NCBI GenBank assembly: GCA_030710605.1
Contig: CP092879.1
Span: 25,931,241 to 25,995,240 of the forward strand
Length of the DNA: 64,000 nucleotides
Source of the DNA: Cordylochernes scorpioides
Taxonomy: Eukaryota > Arthropoda > Arachnida > Pseudoscorpiones > Chernetidae
Reading direction: 5' to 3'
Both the position numbers and the translations under genes were made by a program. Shown here piece after piece: positions 1-11,030 of this stretch. Below the pieces are notes generated by a model. That model saw only the letters and a list, made by a program, of their open reading frames with translations, made no database searches and was not told the origin of the DNA. Numbering within the stretch: position 1 is the first letter of the stretch; each line of letters begins with the position of its first letter.

Positions 1-228
1 ACTATTTAGATTATCATCATTTGTATTTAGGTACACGTGTGACTTCACTGCTCTCTTTGATGTGAAAAAATAAATAAATTATTCTGGAGGCTACTTAAAG
101 TAGACTTATCTCATTATTCCCTTATATAAATTTGTAGGATGGTTGAAACACGCTCTGGTAAGATGCAAGACCCAGCACAGGAGAGAATCAGGGCTGAAGA
201 GTCTGCCAAGCCGCAACCTGGTGCAACA
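1..228 (+). repeat. 5' LTR (3' portion only)
   Basis: This matches the last 228 bases of the 3' LTR (4857-5084) with two substitutions. It ends in GCAACA, which mirrors the TGTTAC start of the 3' LTR (TGTTGC when reverse-complemented). The identity stops two bases later, where the left copy continues as TGG and the right copy becomes minisatellite. An AATAAA signal lies near 69-75 and a TATATAAA box at 123-130. The gag start codon at 139 lies inside this LTR. Confidence 0.82.
123..130 (+). promoter_or_regulatory. Candidate TATA box in LTR
   Basis: A TATATAAA sequence is present in both LTR copies (here and at about 4979-4986). It lies only about 10 bases before the first gag ATG at 139. If transcription started the usual 25-30 bases downstream, that ATG would be left out and the in-frame ATG at 163 would be first. 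The role is inferred from sequence only. Confidence 0.4.
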
Positions 229-1302
229 ATTGGTAGAGATGCTAGTTCCGACCCAGTTGTCCTGAATCCCAACATCGACATCCCCAAGTATGATGGAACG
301 GAAGACCCTCGCCCATGGATTGAATCTCTTGAAGAAATTGGCTTCCTGTACCATTGGGCAGACTACATTATCTCTCGTTATGCTGCCATGAATATGATTG
401 GTAGCGCCAAAACCTGGCTGAACCTACAAAAGATAAGTTTCACCAGCTGGGAAAATTTCAAGAGCCGCCTAATTCAGGATTTTGCCTCAGACGCCAACAA
501 AGAAGAAATGAAGATGAGGCTAAACAGAATGCAGCAGTGGAATGAACCTGCAATCAGGTTCGCAGAGGATATCCTTGTACTGTGCAACAAGGTCGACCCC
601 CAAATGGAAGAAGAGACTAAAATAAACTGGGTTATTGGAGGGTTAAAGAAAGAATACTCTTTTGCCCTTCACCTAAACCCTCCTAAAAATACCAATGAAC
701 TTCTAGAAATTTGTAAAAAGCTGGATTTGTTCGAAAAGAATTACCAAGAACGTGCAGAAAAATCAAAAGCTCTTTATAATGGACCACGCTCTCCTCGTCC
801 CCATCATCAAGAGCAATGGAAGAATGCTACGTCGTTCAGAAGACCATATCAGAACACCTCCAAGCCCCAGGCCCCCGCTCCGAGGTACTACCAGAACACC
901 TCCAAGCCCCAGGCCCCCACTCCGAGGTATTACCAGAACAAGCCTCTGCCCCAGGTATCTGCCCCTAGACGATCTTACACTCCCAATCCTGAGCCAAAAC
1001 CGGTCTACCTAAGTAAAACATACAATAAGAATCCAAATTCAAATAGGAATAGGACAGAAGACGGGAGACCAATATGTTTCAAGTGTAACAAGCCAGGACA
1101 CGTAGCGCGGTATTGCAGAGTCAGGTTTGTAAGAATTGTGGAAGAGGACCCCATAGTTACACAAGACAAGGTCGAAGAAGAAATCCGAATGGATAATGGA
1201 ACTCAGAAGTCGAGACCTCTGCTTTACGCTGACGTAAGTAATAGCCCGTACTCGAGTATCCCTACAAGGAATAGATATGCCGCATTAGAAGATTTAAACT
1301 AA
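139..1302 (+). CDS. gag: Gag-like nucleocapsid protein of Ty3/gypsy element
   Basis: This 387-residue frame encodes the particle-forming, RNA-binding Gag of the retrotransposon. Residues about 55-195 show the retrotransposon-gag pattern of spaced aromatic and leucine residues (AKTWLNL, F..W..FK..L...F). A proline-rich stretch near residues 236-275 contains imperfect 13-residue repeats (YQNTSKPQAP type). One CCHC zinc knuckle follows, with C313, C316, H321 and C326. The first ATG (139) and about the first 30 codons lie inside the 5' LTR, which is unusual; ATG 163 is the alternative start. The stop at 1300-1302 directly follows a T TTA AAC slippery site, so part of the product should continue into pol. 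No internal break is seen. Confidence 0.9.
   Translation: MVETRSGKMQDPAQERIRAEESAKPQPGATIGRDASSDPVVLNPNIDIPKYDGTEDPRPWIESLEEIGFLYHWADYIISRYAAMNMIGSAKTWLNLQKISFTSWENFKSRLIQDFASDANKEEMKMRLNRMQQWNEPAIRFAEDILVLCNKVDPQMEEETKINWVIGGLKKEYSFALHLNPPKNTNELLEICKKLDLFEKNYQERAEKSKALYNGPRSPRPHHQEQWKNATSFRRPYQNTSKPQAPAPRYYQNTSKPQAPTPRYYQNKPLPQVSAPRRSYTPNPEPKPVYLSKTYNKNPNSNRNRTEDGRPICFKCNKPGHVARYCRVRFVRIVEEDPIVTQDKVEEEIRMDNGTQKSRPLLYADVSNSPYSSIPTRNRYAALEDLN
231..248 (+). other. Candidate primer-binding site
   Basis: The bases TGGTAGAGATGC begin two nucleotides after the inferred LTR end (228). TGG is the expected start for a site pairing with the CCA end of a tRNA. The matching tRNA is not identified. The site lies inside the gag frame, so the same bases would serve as primer site and codons. 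Confidence 0.45.
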
Positions 1303-4300
1303 ACATTGCGCCTGAGTCCGTCAATCAAAGCAAGTCGACCATAAATGGAATTAAAAAGTTGGACCCCAAATATAAAATGAACATTAACGTGGATAGAATC
1401 GGTATCTGCGAAGCTTTGATTGATACAGGCGCCGATCTTTCAGTGGTCGACCTTAGTACAGCTCTTAACACAGGTCTTGAAATAATAAATCATGATAAAA
1501 TGTGCTCCGGACCCGATGGCAAAGAATTAGATATCGTAGGAAATATTATTTTAAATATAAAATTTGATGACAAAACAATTACACATCAATTTGTGATAAT
1601 GAGAACACATTTGCGAATATTTATACTTGGACGTGATTTTCTTAAGAAAATGAACGCAAAAATTGATTGTCAGCGTGAAATAATCAAATACGACTTGACA
1701 GAAAATCGTGACGTAACCAAATATCAACAGAAGAAAATAAAAAGTGCAAAGGATGCCATTATACCAGAACTTTCTATTAAATTGATTAATGCATTTGTAG
1801 AAGCAGAGGATGGCGAATACATCATCGAGGAGAACCATAAAATGTTTCAAACAAATGGACTTCGACTAGCGAGAAGCTTAATAAATTTTGTGAATAAGGA
1901 AACATATATCTGGATAACAAACCCTTACCCTCGACCATTAAAAATATTAAAAAACCAAACATTGTGCTTTGGAAGCCAGCTAGCCGAAGTGAATCTTATG
2001 GAAGAAAGTGAACAAAAAGAGCATGAAGAACCCCAATTTCAGATAAACGAAAATTTAGCATATAAGGAAAAGGAGCAATTGAAACAAGTTTTGGAAAGGT
2101 ACGAGGATTTGTTTTCGTCGGGATTAGGAAGATCCAACTTAGCGAAACATCGGATCGATACGGAAGGCGCGAAACCGATCAAACACAAGCCGTATAGGGT
2201 GAGCGCGAAAGAGCGAGAAATCATAAAAGAACAAATTGATGAAATGCTCAGAGACGGCATAATTAGACCATCCTCGAGTCCATGGTCCTTCCCTGTAATC
2301 TTGGTCAAGAAGCGAGATGGTAAGTACAGATTTTGCGTTGACTACAGAAAATTGAATGATGTAACAGTGAAGGATGTTTACCCAATTCCCAGAATTGATG
2401 AAGTATTGGATACACTTCAAGGATCCAAATACTTTTCAGCAATTGACCTCAAATCAGGATATTGGCAAGTAGAGGTTGAGGAGAAAGATAAAGAAAAGAC
2501 AGCCTTCACTACAGCACATGGCCTATATGAGTTCAACGTAATGCCCTTTGGCTTATGCAATGCCCCTGCTACATTTGAGAGGAACATGGAAAATATGCTT
2601 GGTAATCTTAGATGGCAAATTTGCTTATGTTATCTAGATGACGTAATCATTTATAGCTCGGATTTTTCAACACATCTCAAAAGAATAGAAGCTGTTTTAA
2701 AATGTTTTCGCGAGGCTAATTTAAAATTGAACAACAAAAAATGCCAATTTGCTTTCGAAGAACTGGAGATTCTTGGCCATATAACTAATCAACATGGTAT
2801 AAAACCAGCGGAGCATAATATCAAGGCTATTAGAGATTTTCCTCGGCCCAAAAAGATAAAAGAAGTTCAATCATTTTTAGGAATGTGCTCATATTATAGA
2901 AAATTTATCAAAGGTTTTTCAAAAATTGCCGATCCATTAACCAGTCTTATAAAAAAGAATGTACCTTTTACCTGGACAGAAAATCAAGAAAAAGCATTTC
3001 AAACCCTTGAAGTAGCATTGATAAATCCTCCAATCTTAGGGCACTTTGACCCGAATGCAATTACTTACATTCATACTGATGCATCTAACATCGGCCTGGG
3101 TGCAACATTAGTCCAAAACTTCGGCGATAAAGAAAAAGTTATCTCATATTTAAGTCGAACACTGAGCAAACCTGAGCAAAATTATTCGACTACCGAAAAA
3201 GAATGTCTAGCTGTTGTGTGGTCAATGTCCAAGTTACGACCCTACCTATATGGAAGGCACTTCAAAATCGTAACTGATCATCACGCACTATGCTGGCTTA
3301 AGAATCTAAAAGATCCGACCGGCCGATTAGCACGATGGGCACTGAAAATTCAGGAATATAATTTCGAAATTATACACAAATCGGGTAAAAAATATCTGGA
3401 CGCTGATGGTCTATCTAGAGGACCCTTACCTGAAAACGAATGGGACGAAGATTATGAAAGATTATTTCTGAATCAAATAATAGACGAAAAGGATGATTTT
3501 ATTGAGAATATTAAGGAGAACCTTAGTAGAAACAAGCGTTCAATTACACAGAACTTCAAAGAACAAAATGGGTGTCTCTACAAGAAAAATCCAAATCCTG
3601 AAGGTAGGGCATGGTTGCTGGTAGTGCCAAAGAAGAGAAGGAAGGAAGTCATGAGTGAATACCACTACCATATGCTGAATGGCCATCTGGGCGTCGCCAG
3701 AACCACTTACCGATTGAAGAATAAATACTATTGGCCTTTCATGTTGAAAGATGTTTCAGAATTTGTAAAGACGTGCCATCTTTGCCAAAGTCGGAAAGGT
3801 TCAAATCACTTGCCTTCTGGACTTCTACAACCTATTCCCCCAGCTAACTACCCTTTTGAAAGAATCGGAATTGACTTTGTTGGCCCCTTGCCATCAACGA
3901 AAAGAAGAAGGAAGTGGATAATTGTGTTGACTGATTATTATACCAAGTATGCTGAAACAAAGGCAGTATCAGAAGCAACCGTGAAAGAAGTCTCTACATT
4001 TTTAATCGAACATATTATTTTACGTCACGGGGCCCCAAAATTTCTTATTAGCGATAGAGGTTCACAATTCACTAGCAATTTGATGAAGGAGGTAATGAAA
4101 ATGTGCAAAGTGAAACACTGCTTCACAACGAGCTACCACCCCCAGACTAACGGACTAACGGAACGGCTAAATAGAACTTTAATCAATATGATCAGCATGT
4201 ATGTGAACACAGACCAAAAGAACTGGGATGAAATCCTCCCTTTTATCACCCACGCGTATAATACCACGATTCAAGAAACCACAGGCTACTCTCCATTTTT

Positions 4301-4766
4301 CCTGTTGTTTGGAAGGGAACCCATGTCCCTCTTAGACGACGAGAATATCCCAACGAACAGTAACATGGACGATTACGACGAATATATAGAAAACTACTTA
4401 GATAAAATAGCAAGGACGAGACAGGTAGTCATTAACAACACAGAGAAGACTCAGGAAAGAATGAAAAGAAACTATGACAAAAAACACAATGAGAAAATCT
4501 ATGAACCAGGACATTTAGTGGCAGTTTGGACACCAGTCAGGAAAATCGGAAAATGTGAAAAACTATTGAGAAAATATTTTGGCCCATATCGAATATTAAA
4601 GAAGCTGTCTAACGTAAATTACTTAATTGAGCCGAAAGATAATCCTGGCCAAGACCCATTGATTGTCCATGTCTCAAGACTCAAACCCTATTTTGAGAGA
4701 ATTGATGAGGTAACTCACGAGGACGTGACGACCTCTGGAGAGGGGGAAGTGTTACATCATGATTAA
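1275..4766 (+). CDS. pol: Pol polyprotein: protease, reverse transcriptase, RNase H, integrase
   Basis: This frame is open from 1275 in the -1 frame relative to gag and has no convincing start of its own, so it is probably expressed by frameshifting. Landmarks numbered from codon 1359: aspartic protease DTGA at 22-25; RT palm with YLDD at 425-428 after the LPFGL-like block MPFGLCNAPATF; RNase H DAS with D574; integrase HHCC zinc finger (H...H...CHLC) near 765-800; integrase catalytic D839, D899 and E935, the last two separated by 35 residues; and a GPY/F-type module (KYFGPYRIL) near the C terminus. No chromodomain is seen. The last five codons and the stop lie in the 3' LTR. All catalytic residues are present, so this could encode an active polyprotein. 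Confidence 0.95.
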   Translation: MCRIRRFKLNIAPESVNQSKSTINGIKKLDPKYKMNINVDRIGICEALIDTGADLSVVDLSTALNTGLEIINHDKMCSGPDGKELDIVGNIILNIKFDDKTITHQFVIMRTHLRIFILGRDFLKKMNAKIDCQREIIKYDLTENRDVTKYQQKKIKSAKDAIIPELSIKLINAFVEAEDGEYIIEENHKMFQTNGLRLARSLINFVNKETYIWITNPYPRPLKILKNQTLCFGSQLAEVNLMEESEQKEHEEPQFQINENLAYKEKEQLKQVLERYEDLFSSGLGRSNLAKHRIDTEGAKPIKHKPYRVSAKEREIIKEQIDEMLRDGIIRPSSSPWSFPVILVKKRDGKYRFCVDYRKLNDVTVKDVYPIPRIDEVLDTLQGSKYFSAIDLKSGYWQVEVEEKDKEKTAFTTAHGLYEFNVMPFGLCNAPATFERNMENMLGNLRWQICLCYLDDVIIYSSDFSTHLKRIEAVLKCFREANLKLNNKKCQFAFEELEILGHITNQHGIKPAEHNIKAIRDFPRPKKIKEVQSFLGMCSYYRKFIKGFSKIADPLTSLIKKNVPFTWTENQEKAFQTLEVALINPPILGHFDPNAITYIHTDASNIGLGATLVQNFGDKEKVISYLSRTLSKPEQNYSTTEKECLAVVWSMSKLRPYLYGRHFKIVTDHHALCWLKNLKDPTGRLARWALKIQEYNFEIIHKSGKKYLDADGLSRGPLPENEWDEDYERLFLNQIIDEKDDFIENIKENLSRNKRSITQNFKEQNGCLYKKNPNPEGRAWLLVVPKKRRKEVMSEYHYHMLNGHLGVARTTYRLKNKYYWPFMLKDVSEFVKTCHLCQSRKGSNHLPSGLLQPIPPANYPFERIGIDFVGPLPSTKRRRKWIIVLTDYYTKYAETKAVSEATVKEVSTFLIEHIILRHGAPKFLISDRGSQFTSNLMKEVMKMCKVKHCFTTSYHPQTNGLTERLNRTLINMISMYVNTDQKNWDEILPFITHAYNTTIQETTGYSPFFLLFGREPMSLLDDENIPTNSNMDDYDEYIENYLDKIARTRQVVINNTEKTQERMKRNYDKKHNEKIYEPGHLVAVWTPVRKIGKCEKLLRKYFGPYRILKKLSNVNYLIEPKDNPGQDPLIVHVSRLKPYFERIDEVTHEDVTTSGEGEVLHHD
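1293..1299 (+). promoter_or_regulatory. -1 ribosomal frameshift slippery site T TTA AAC
   Basis: The heptamer TTTAAAC is read in the gag frame as gaT TTA AAC followed at once by the TAA stop (1300-1302). It fits the X XXY YYZ rule exactly. The -1 frame is open from 1275 (after a TAG at 1272-1274) through the slip site into protease and on to 4766. This gives a direct mechanism for making Gag-Pol. A downstream stimulatory structure was not established. Confidence 0.85.
4737..4749 (+). other. Polypurine tract
   Basis: GGAGAGGGGGAAG is an uninterrupted purine run directly before the TG that opens the 3' LTR. This is the expected plus-strand DNA primer of LTR elements. It lies inside the end of the pol frame. 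Confidence 0.8.
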
Positions 4767-5084
4767 TGGCGTATTTCTTATATTATTTTTAATATATTTG
4801 AAATTTAAATTATATATTTATTTATTTTTATATTCTATGATATTTATTTAAAACAGACTATTTAGATTATCATCATTTGTATTTAGGTACACGTGTGACT
4901 TCACTGCTCTCTTTGATGTGAAAAAATAAATAAATTATTCTGGAGGCTACTTAAAGTAGACTTATCTCATTATTCCCTTATATAAATTTGTAGGATGGTT
5001 GAAACACGCTCTGGTAAGATGCAAGACCCAGCACAGGAGAGAATCATGCCTGAAGAGTCTGCCAAGCCGCAACCTGGTGCAACA
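4750..5084 (+). repeat. 3' LTR, 335 bp
   Basis: It starts with TGTTAC right after the polypurine tract and ends with GCAACA, giving near-perfect short inverted ends. Its last 228 bases match 1-228. It contains the pol stop codon (4764-4766), an AT-rich U3, an AATAAATAAA signal near 4924-4935, and a copy of the first 30 or so gag codons that runs into the flanking array. The following bases (from 5085) are minisatellite. Confidence 0.82.
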
Positions 5085-8000
5085 ATATCTATACTTTTCT
5101 TAATAAAATATGTGTACTCCCCCGTCTCTGGCATCTCCGCACCTCTGTCATTAAAAATGTTTACTTCCTCCCATCCCTGGCATCTCTCTACCTCTGTCAA
5201 TATAATATGTGTAACCATCTCTGGAACCTCTGTACTTTTCTCAATGGAAAATGTGTACTCTTTCCCGTCTTCTGCATCTCAGTATTTTTGCAAATAAAAC
5301 ATGTGAACTCTAATGGGTCTCTGGAATCTCTGTACCTCTGACAAAAAAAAAAAAACGTGTCTACTCCACGTGTCTTGGTCTCTCTGTACTTCTGTCAATA
5401 AAATATGTGTACTCTCACGTCTCTTGAATATCTGTGCTTCTGTCAATAAAATATGTGTACTGACCCTTTTTCTGAAATCTCTCTACCTCTGTCAATTAAA
5501 CCTGTGTATTCCCCCTGTCTATTGTCTCGCTTTACTTTTGTCGAAAAAACATGTGTACTATGCCGTCTCCGGCATCTCTGTGTTTCTTTCAATAAAACAT
5601 GTGTACTCCCCGTCTCTGGAATCTCTATACTTCTCTCAATAAAACATGTGTACTCTCTTGTCTCTGGCATCTCTGTACTTCTGTCAATAAAAATGTGTAC
5701 ACCCCCGTCTCTGGCATCTTGTACCTCTGTCAAAAAATATGGGTACCCCCCCCCCCTATCCCTGGCGTCTCTGTACTTCTGTCAATAAAAAATGTGTATT
5801 CGCTATCTCTCGCAACTCTGTAAATAAAACCTGTGCACTCCCCCCGCGTTTCTGGCATCTTCGAACTTTTTTCAATAAATATGTGTACTCCCTCTTCTCT
5901 GCTATCCTTATAATTATTTCAATGGAATATGTGTACTTCCATCAATCCCTGGCATCTCTGTACTCCTCTTAATGAAATATGTGCACTTCCACCTCTCTTG
6001 CATCCCTGAACTCCAGTCATTAAAAATGTGAACTTCCCCCCGTCTCTGGCATCTCTGTACCTCTATCGATAAAACATGTGTACTCTCCGTCTCTGGCATC
6101 TCTGCATCTCTGTCAATAAAATATGTGTACTTCTCCCTATCTATGTCCTCTCTGTACTTCTCTCAATAAAATATGTGTACTTCCCTACTCTGGGATGTTT
6201 GTACCTCTGTCAATAAAATAAGTGTATTTCTCTCTAACTCTGGCATCTCTGTACTTCTCTCAATAAAATATGTGTGCCCCCCGTCTCTAGGAACTTTTTA
6301 CCTATGTCTATAAAATATGTGTACTTCCATCTATCCCTGGCATCTCAGTACTTCTCTTAATAAAATATGTGTACTCTCCCGTCTCAGGCATCTCTGCTCC
6401 TCAGTTATCCAAAATGTGTACTTCCTCTCATTTCTGGCATCTTTCTACCTCTGTCTATATAATATGTGTAATCATACCTTGAATCTCTGTATTTCTGTCC
6501 AAGAAAAATGTGTACTCTTCCCCATTTTTGGTATCTAAGTACTTCTGTCAATAAAACATGTGTACTTCCACGCGTCTCTGGAATCTCTGTACCTTAATAA
6601 TTGAAAAAATGTGTACTTCCCCCATTTTAGGCATCTCTGTATCTCTGACAAAAATAAAAAAAAAAACCTGTGTACTCCCCGTCTCCGGCATCTCTGTACT
6701 TCTGTGAATAAAACATGCGTACTTCCCGTCTCTGGCATCTTGTACCTTTTTCAATAAAACATGTTTTCTCCCTGACTCCGGCATCTCTGTACTACTGTCG
6801 ATAAAATATGTGTATTCCCCCGCGTCTCTGGCATCTCTGTACTTCATTCAATAAAACATGTGTAGTCCATCGCGCCTCTAAGGCATCTTTGCACATTTCT
6901 CAATAAAACACGTGTAGTCCATCGTACGCGTACGAAATCTCTGTACTTAGGTCACTCAAATATATGTACTCCACCGCGCGTCTCTGGCATCTCTGTACTT
7001 CTATCAATAAAACATTTTTATCCTCCGTCTCTGGCGTTCCTGTACCTCGGTTCATAAAACAAGTGTATTCCACCATATCTGGCATCTCTGTAGATCCATC
7101 AAAAAACACGTGTTTTCAACAAGGTCTGTAATCCCTGTACCTTATTAGATAAAATATGTTTGATCCAACTTCTTTGGAATCCTTGTACTTCTCTCAATAA
7201 AATCTGAAATCAACCGTAAAAACCGAAAGACCTGTATTCCACCATCTTTTGCGCCCCTTCAGCTCTCTCAATAAAAAGTATATTTTACTGTGTTTCGCGC
7301 CTTTATACATTTTCCAATGAAACACGTTCATCTCATCTGTCAATTAGACATGTGTATCTCATAATCTCTGGGATCAGTATACCTTTGTCAATAAAATATG
7401 TTCATTCCACCATCTCTTGTGTCCTTTTTACCTTTGTTTCGATACAACATGTGTATTCCAACTGTCTGTACCTCTGTCAATATACATGTGTATTCCACTG
7501 TCTCGGGCGTCCCTTTACCTCCGTCAATGAAACATGTATATTCTACTGTCTCTAAAGTCCTTATATTTCTGTCAATAAAATGAATTTATTCCACTGTCAT
7601 GACGTCCCTTTAATATGTCAATAAAATAAGTTATTTTAACGTCTCTTCCGTCTCTGTGCCTCAGTCATTGAAAATCTGAATTAAACCATCTCTGGCCTCC
7701 CTATACCTCCGTCAATAAAACAAGTGCATTCCAGAGTCTCTTGAGTCGTTATACCTCTGTTATTAAAAGTTTTAATTCCAGAATCCTTTGAGTCTATTCT
7801 ACTCCGTCAAAAAAAAATGTGTATTCACCGCACTGGCGTCCCTGTACCTCCGTTATTAAAAATTTATATTCCAACGTTTATTTTCGTCTCTTCACCTCCG
7901 TGAACAGAGAAATGTGTATGCCACCGTCTCCAACGTTTCTGTAATTTCGTAAATAAACCATTTGTATCCCACTATCTCCGGCGTATCTGTACATCTATCA

Positions 8001-8226
8001 ATAAAACCTGTGTATTCCACCATCAATGACGTCTCAGTACATCCATCCATAAAACATCATTATTCCACCTTCTCTGGCATCTTTTTAGATCTCTCAATGA
8101 AACCTGTGTATTACACCATATCTGGAGTCCCTGTACATCTATCGATAAAACATGTGAATCCCACCTTCTCCAGGCAACTATGTACCTACGTCAATGAAAC
8201 ATCTTTACTCCGTCTCTTGCGTCTCT

Positions 8227-8288
8227 AAAAGTGATTTATTTAATTAATGATTTAGAGCACAATAGTCATGAATCGATTTATAATTTGA
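8227..8288. other. Non-repeat island inside array A
   Basis: About 60 bases of AT-rich sequence (around ATTTATTTAATTAATGATTT) do not fit the monomer and sit between two diverged units. It may be a small insertion or a badly decayed stretch. No coding or structural feature is seen. Confidence 0.5.
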
Positions 8289-10509
8289 CTCCAATAAAAC
8301 TTATGTATTCCACAGTCTCTAGCTATACTTTACCTCTGTCAATAAAACATATGTTTCCCGCCATTTCTGGCCTCCTTGTACCCCTGTCGAAAACATGTGT
8401 ATTCCACCGCCCTTGGCGTCCCCATAACCTTTTCAATATATTTGATTATTCCTCCTTTCTTGCATCCCTGGACCTCTGTCAAAAATCAACTGATGTTGCA
8501 CCATATCAGGGGTGCCTGTACCTCCGTCAATAAAATAAGTGTATTTCATCGTCTCTGGCATGCCTGTACCGCCGTCAATTAGACCTTCCTATTACACCCT
8601 CTCTGGCGTTCATGTACGCCTTCGTGAATTGAACCAATGTTTTTTACAGTCTCTGACGCCCCTGTATACATTCGTAAATAGAACCAGTGTATTTTACCGT
8701 CTCTGGCGTCAAGGTAGTCCTCCGTGAATAATATCTGTATATTTTACCGTCTCTGGCGTCCGTGTACACCTCCGCAAATAATACCTGTGTATTTTACCGT
8801 CACTGGCGTCCCTGTGCACCTCTGTGAATAAAACTTGTGTTCACCGTCTTTTGCGTCGAAGTACATATCCGTGAATATTTTTTTTTTGTATTTTACCGTC
8901 TTTGACGTTGGCGTCCCTATACACCACCGTGAATAGAACCAGTGTATTTTACCGTCTCTGGCGTCCAGGTAATCCTCCGTGAATAATATCTGTATATTTT
9001 ACCGTCTCTGGCGTCCGTGTACACCTCCGCGAATATTACCTGTTATTTTACCGTCTCTGGCATCCCCGTACACCTCTGTATATTGAACTAGTGTATTTTA
9101 CCGTCTCTGGCGTCCCTGTACACCTCCGGTAATAAACCCTAAGTATTTCACCGTCTCTTCCGTGCCTGTAACTCTGTCAATCGGACCTTCCTATTCCAGC
9201 CTTTCTGGCGTCCCTGTACACCTCCGTAAATAATACTTGTGTATTTCAACGTCTCCGGTGTCCCTGTACACCTCAATTAATAGGACCAGTGTATTTTACC
9301 CTCTCTGGCGTCCCTGTACACCTCCTTGAATGAAACCTGCGAATTTTACCATCTCTGACGTCCCTGTACACTCCGGGGAAAGAACTAGTGTATTTTACCG
9401 TCTCTTGCGTCCCTGTACACCACCGTTTATAAAATCTGTTTATTTTACCGTTTCTGGCGTCCCTGTACACCTCATTGAATAGAACCAGGGTATTTTACCG
9501 TCTCTGGCGTCCCTATACTCCTCCTTGAATAGAACCAGTGTATTTCACCGTCTCTGGCGTCCCTGTAGACCTTCATGAATGGAATCAGTGTTTTTACAGT
9601 CTCTTGCTTCCCTGTACACCTACGGAAATAGAACCACTGCATTTTACCGTCTCTGGATTCTTTTAGACCTCCGTGAATAATACCTGTGTATTTTACCTTC
9701 TACGTTAATGAAACCACTGTATTTTACGTCTCTGGCCTCCATGTACACTTCCGTGAATAGAACCTGTGTATTAAATCATCTATGGCGTCCCTGTACACCT
9801 ACGTGAATGAAACCTGTGTATTTTACTGTCTCTGGCGTCCCTGTACACCTCCGTGAATAGAACCAGTGTATTTTACCGTCTCTAGCGTCCCTGTTCAACT
9901 TCGTGATAATAACCCTGTGTAGTTTACCTTCTCTGACGTCTCTGTGCACCTCCGTGAATAAAACCTATTGCCGTCTCTGACTTTTCTGTACACCTTCGTG
10001 AATAGAAGAATTGTATTTTACCGTCTCTAGATTCTTTTAGACCTCCGTGAAAAAAACCTATGTATTTTACCTTATCTGGCGTCCCTTTACACCTCCGTTA
10101 ATAAAACCTGTGTATTTCACTATTTCTGGCCCCCATGTACACCTCCCTGAATAAAACCTGTGTATTTTACCGTCTCTGACGTTCCTGAAAACCTCCGTTA
10201 ATAACACCTGTGTATTATACCGTATCTGGCCTTCCTGTACACCTCAGTTAATAAAACCTTTGTATTTTAACGTCTCTGGCGTCCCTATGCACCTCCGTGA
10301 AAAATATATGTGTATTTTACCGTCTCTGGCGTGCCTGTACCTCCGTTGATCAGACCTTCCTATTACAGCCTCACTGGCGTCCCTGTACACCTACTTGAAT
10401 AGAAACAGTGTATTTTACCGCTTTCGCGTCCCTGTACATACCCGTGAATAAAACCTGTGTATTTTACCGTCTCTGGCGTCACTTTACACCTTTGGTAATA
10501 AAACCTGTG

Positions 10510-11030
10510 TATTTTACCGTCTCTGGATTTTTTCAGCCCTCCGTGAATAAAACTTGTGTATATCACCATCTGTTGCGTCCCTGTACACCTCAGTCAATAA
10601 GACCAGTGTATTTTAACCTCTATGGCGTCCCTATACATCTCCGTTAAAAAAACCTAAGTATTTTACTGTCTCTGGCGTCCCTGTACACCTCCGTGAATAA
10701 AACCTGTTTTTTCCGTCTCTGGCGTCCCTATACACCTCCGTGGATGAAACCTGTGTATCTTACCGTCTCTGGCTTCCCTGACACCCTACGTGAATAAAAA
10801 TTTTGTATTTTTACCTTTTCTGGCGTCCCTCTACACCTCCGTGAATAAAACCTGTGTATTTTACAGTCTCTGGGGTACCTGTACCTCCGTTAATCAGACC
10901 TTTCTATTCCAGCCTCTCTGGCGTCCCTGTACACCTACTTGATAGAAACAGTGTATTTTAGCGTCTCTCACGTCCCTGTACATATCCGTGAATAGAACCT
11001 GTGTATTTTACCTTCTCTGGCGTCCCTCTA
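10510..11030 (+). repeat. Higher-order duplication C, copy 1
   Basis: The order of variant units here, starting with a unit reading CTCTGGATTTTTTCAGCCC and including the rare CACCATCTGTTGCGTCCC unit, is repeated at about 12055-12570, an offset near 1.55 kb. Scattered substitutions and small indels separate the copies. Confidence 0.8.

Larger units (their letters stand above)
1..5084 (+). mobile_element. Ty3/gypsy LTR retrotransposon, near-intact; 5' LTR truncated by window edge
   Basis: Order seen: partial 5' LTR, candidate primer-binding site, gag, pol (protease, reverse transcriptase, RNase H, integrase), polypurine tract, 3' LTR. The first 230 bases reappear at 4857-5086 with two mismatches (191 and 193 against 5047 and 5049). 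The protease-RT-RNase H-integrase order is diagnostic of Ty3/gypsy. Both coding frames are open, and the near-identical LTRs suggest recent insertion. The 3' flank is minisatellite, so the element probably inserted into the array; the 5' flank and target duplication lie outside the window. About 107 bp of the 5' LTR are missing from view. Confidence 0.93.

Noticed and set aside
4857-5086. Start of a second, tandem copy of the gypsy element
   Set aside because: The match to 1-230 ends at a GCAACA terminus and continues as minisatellite; with a polypurine tract and TG start at 4750 it is better read as the 3' LTR.
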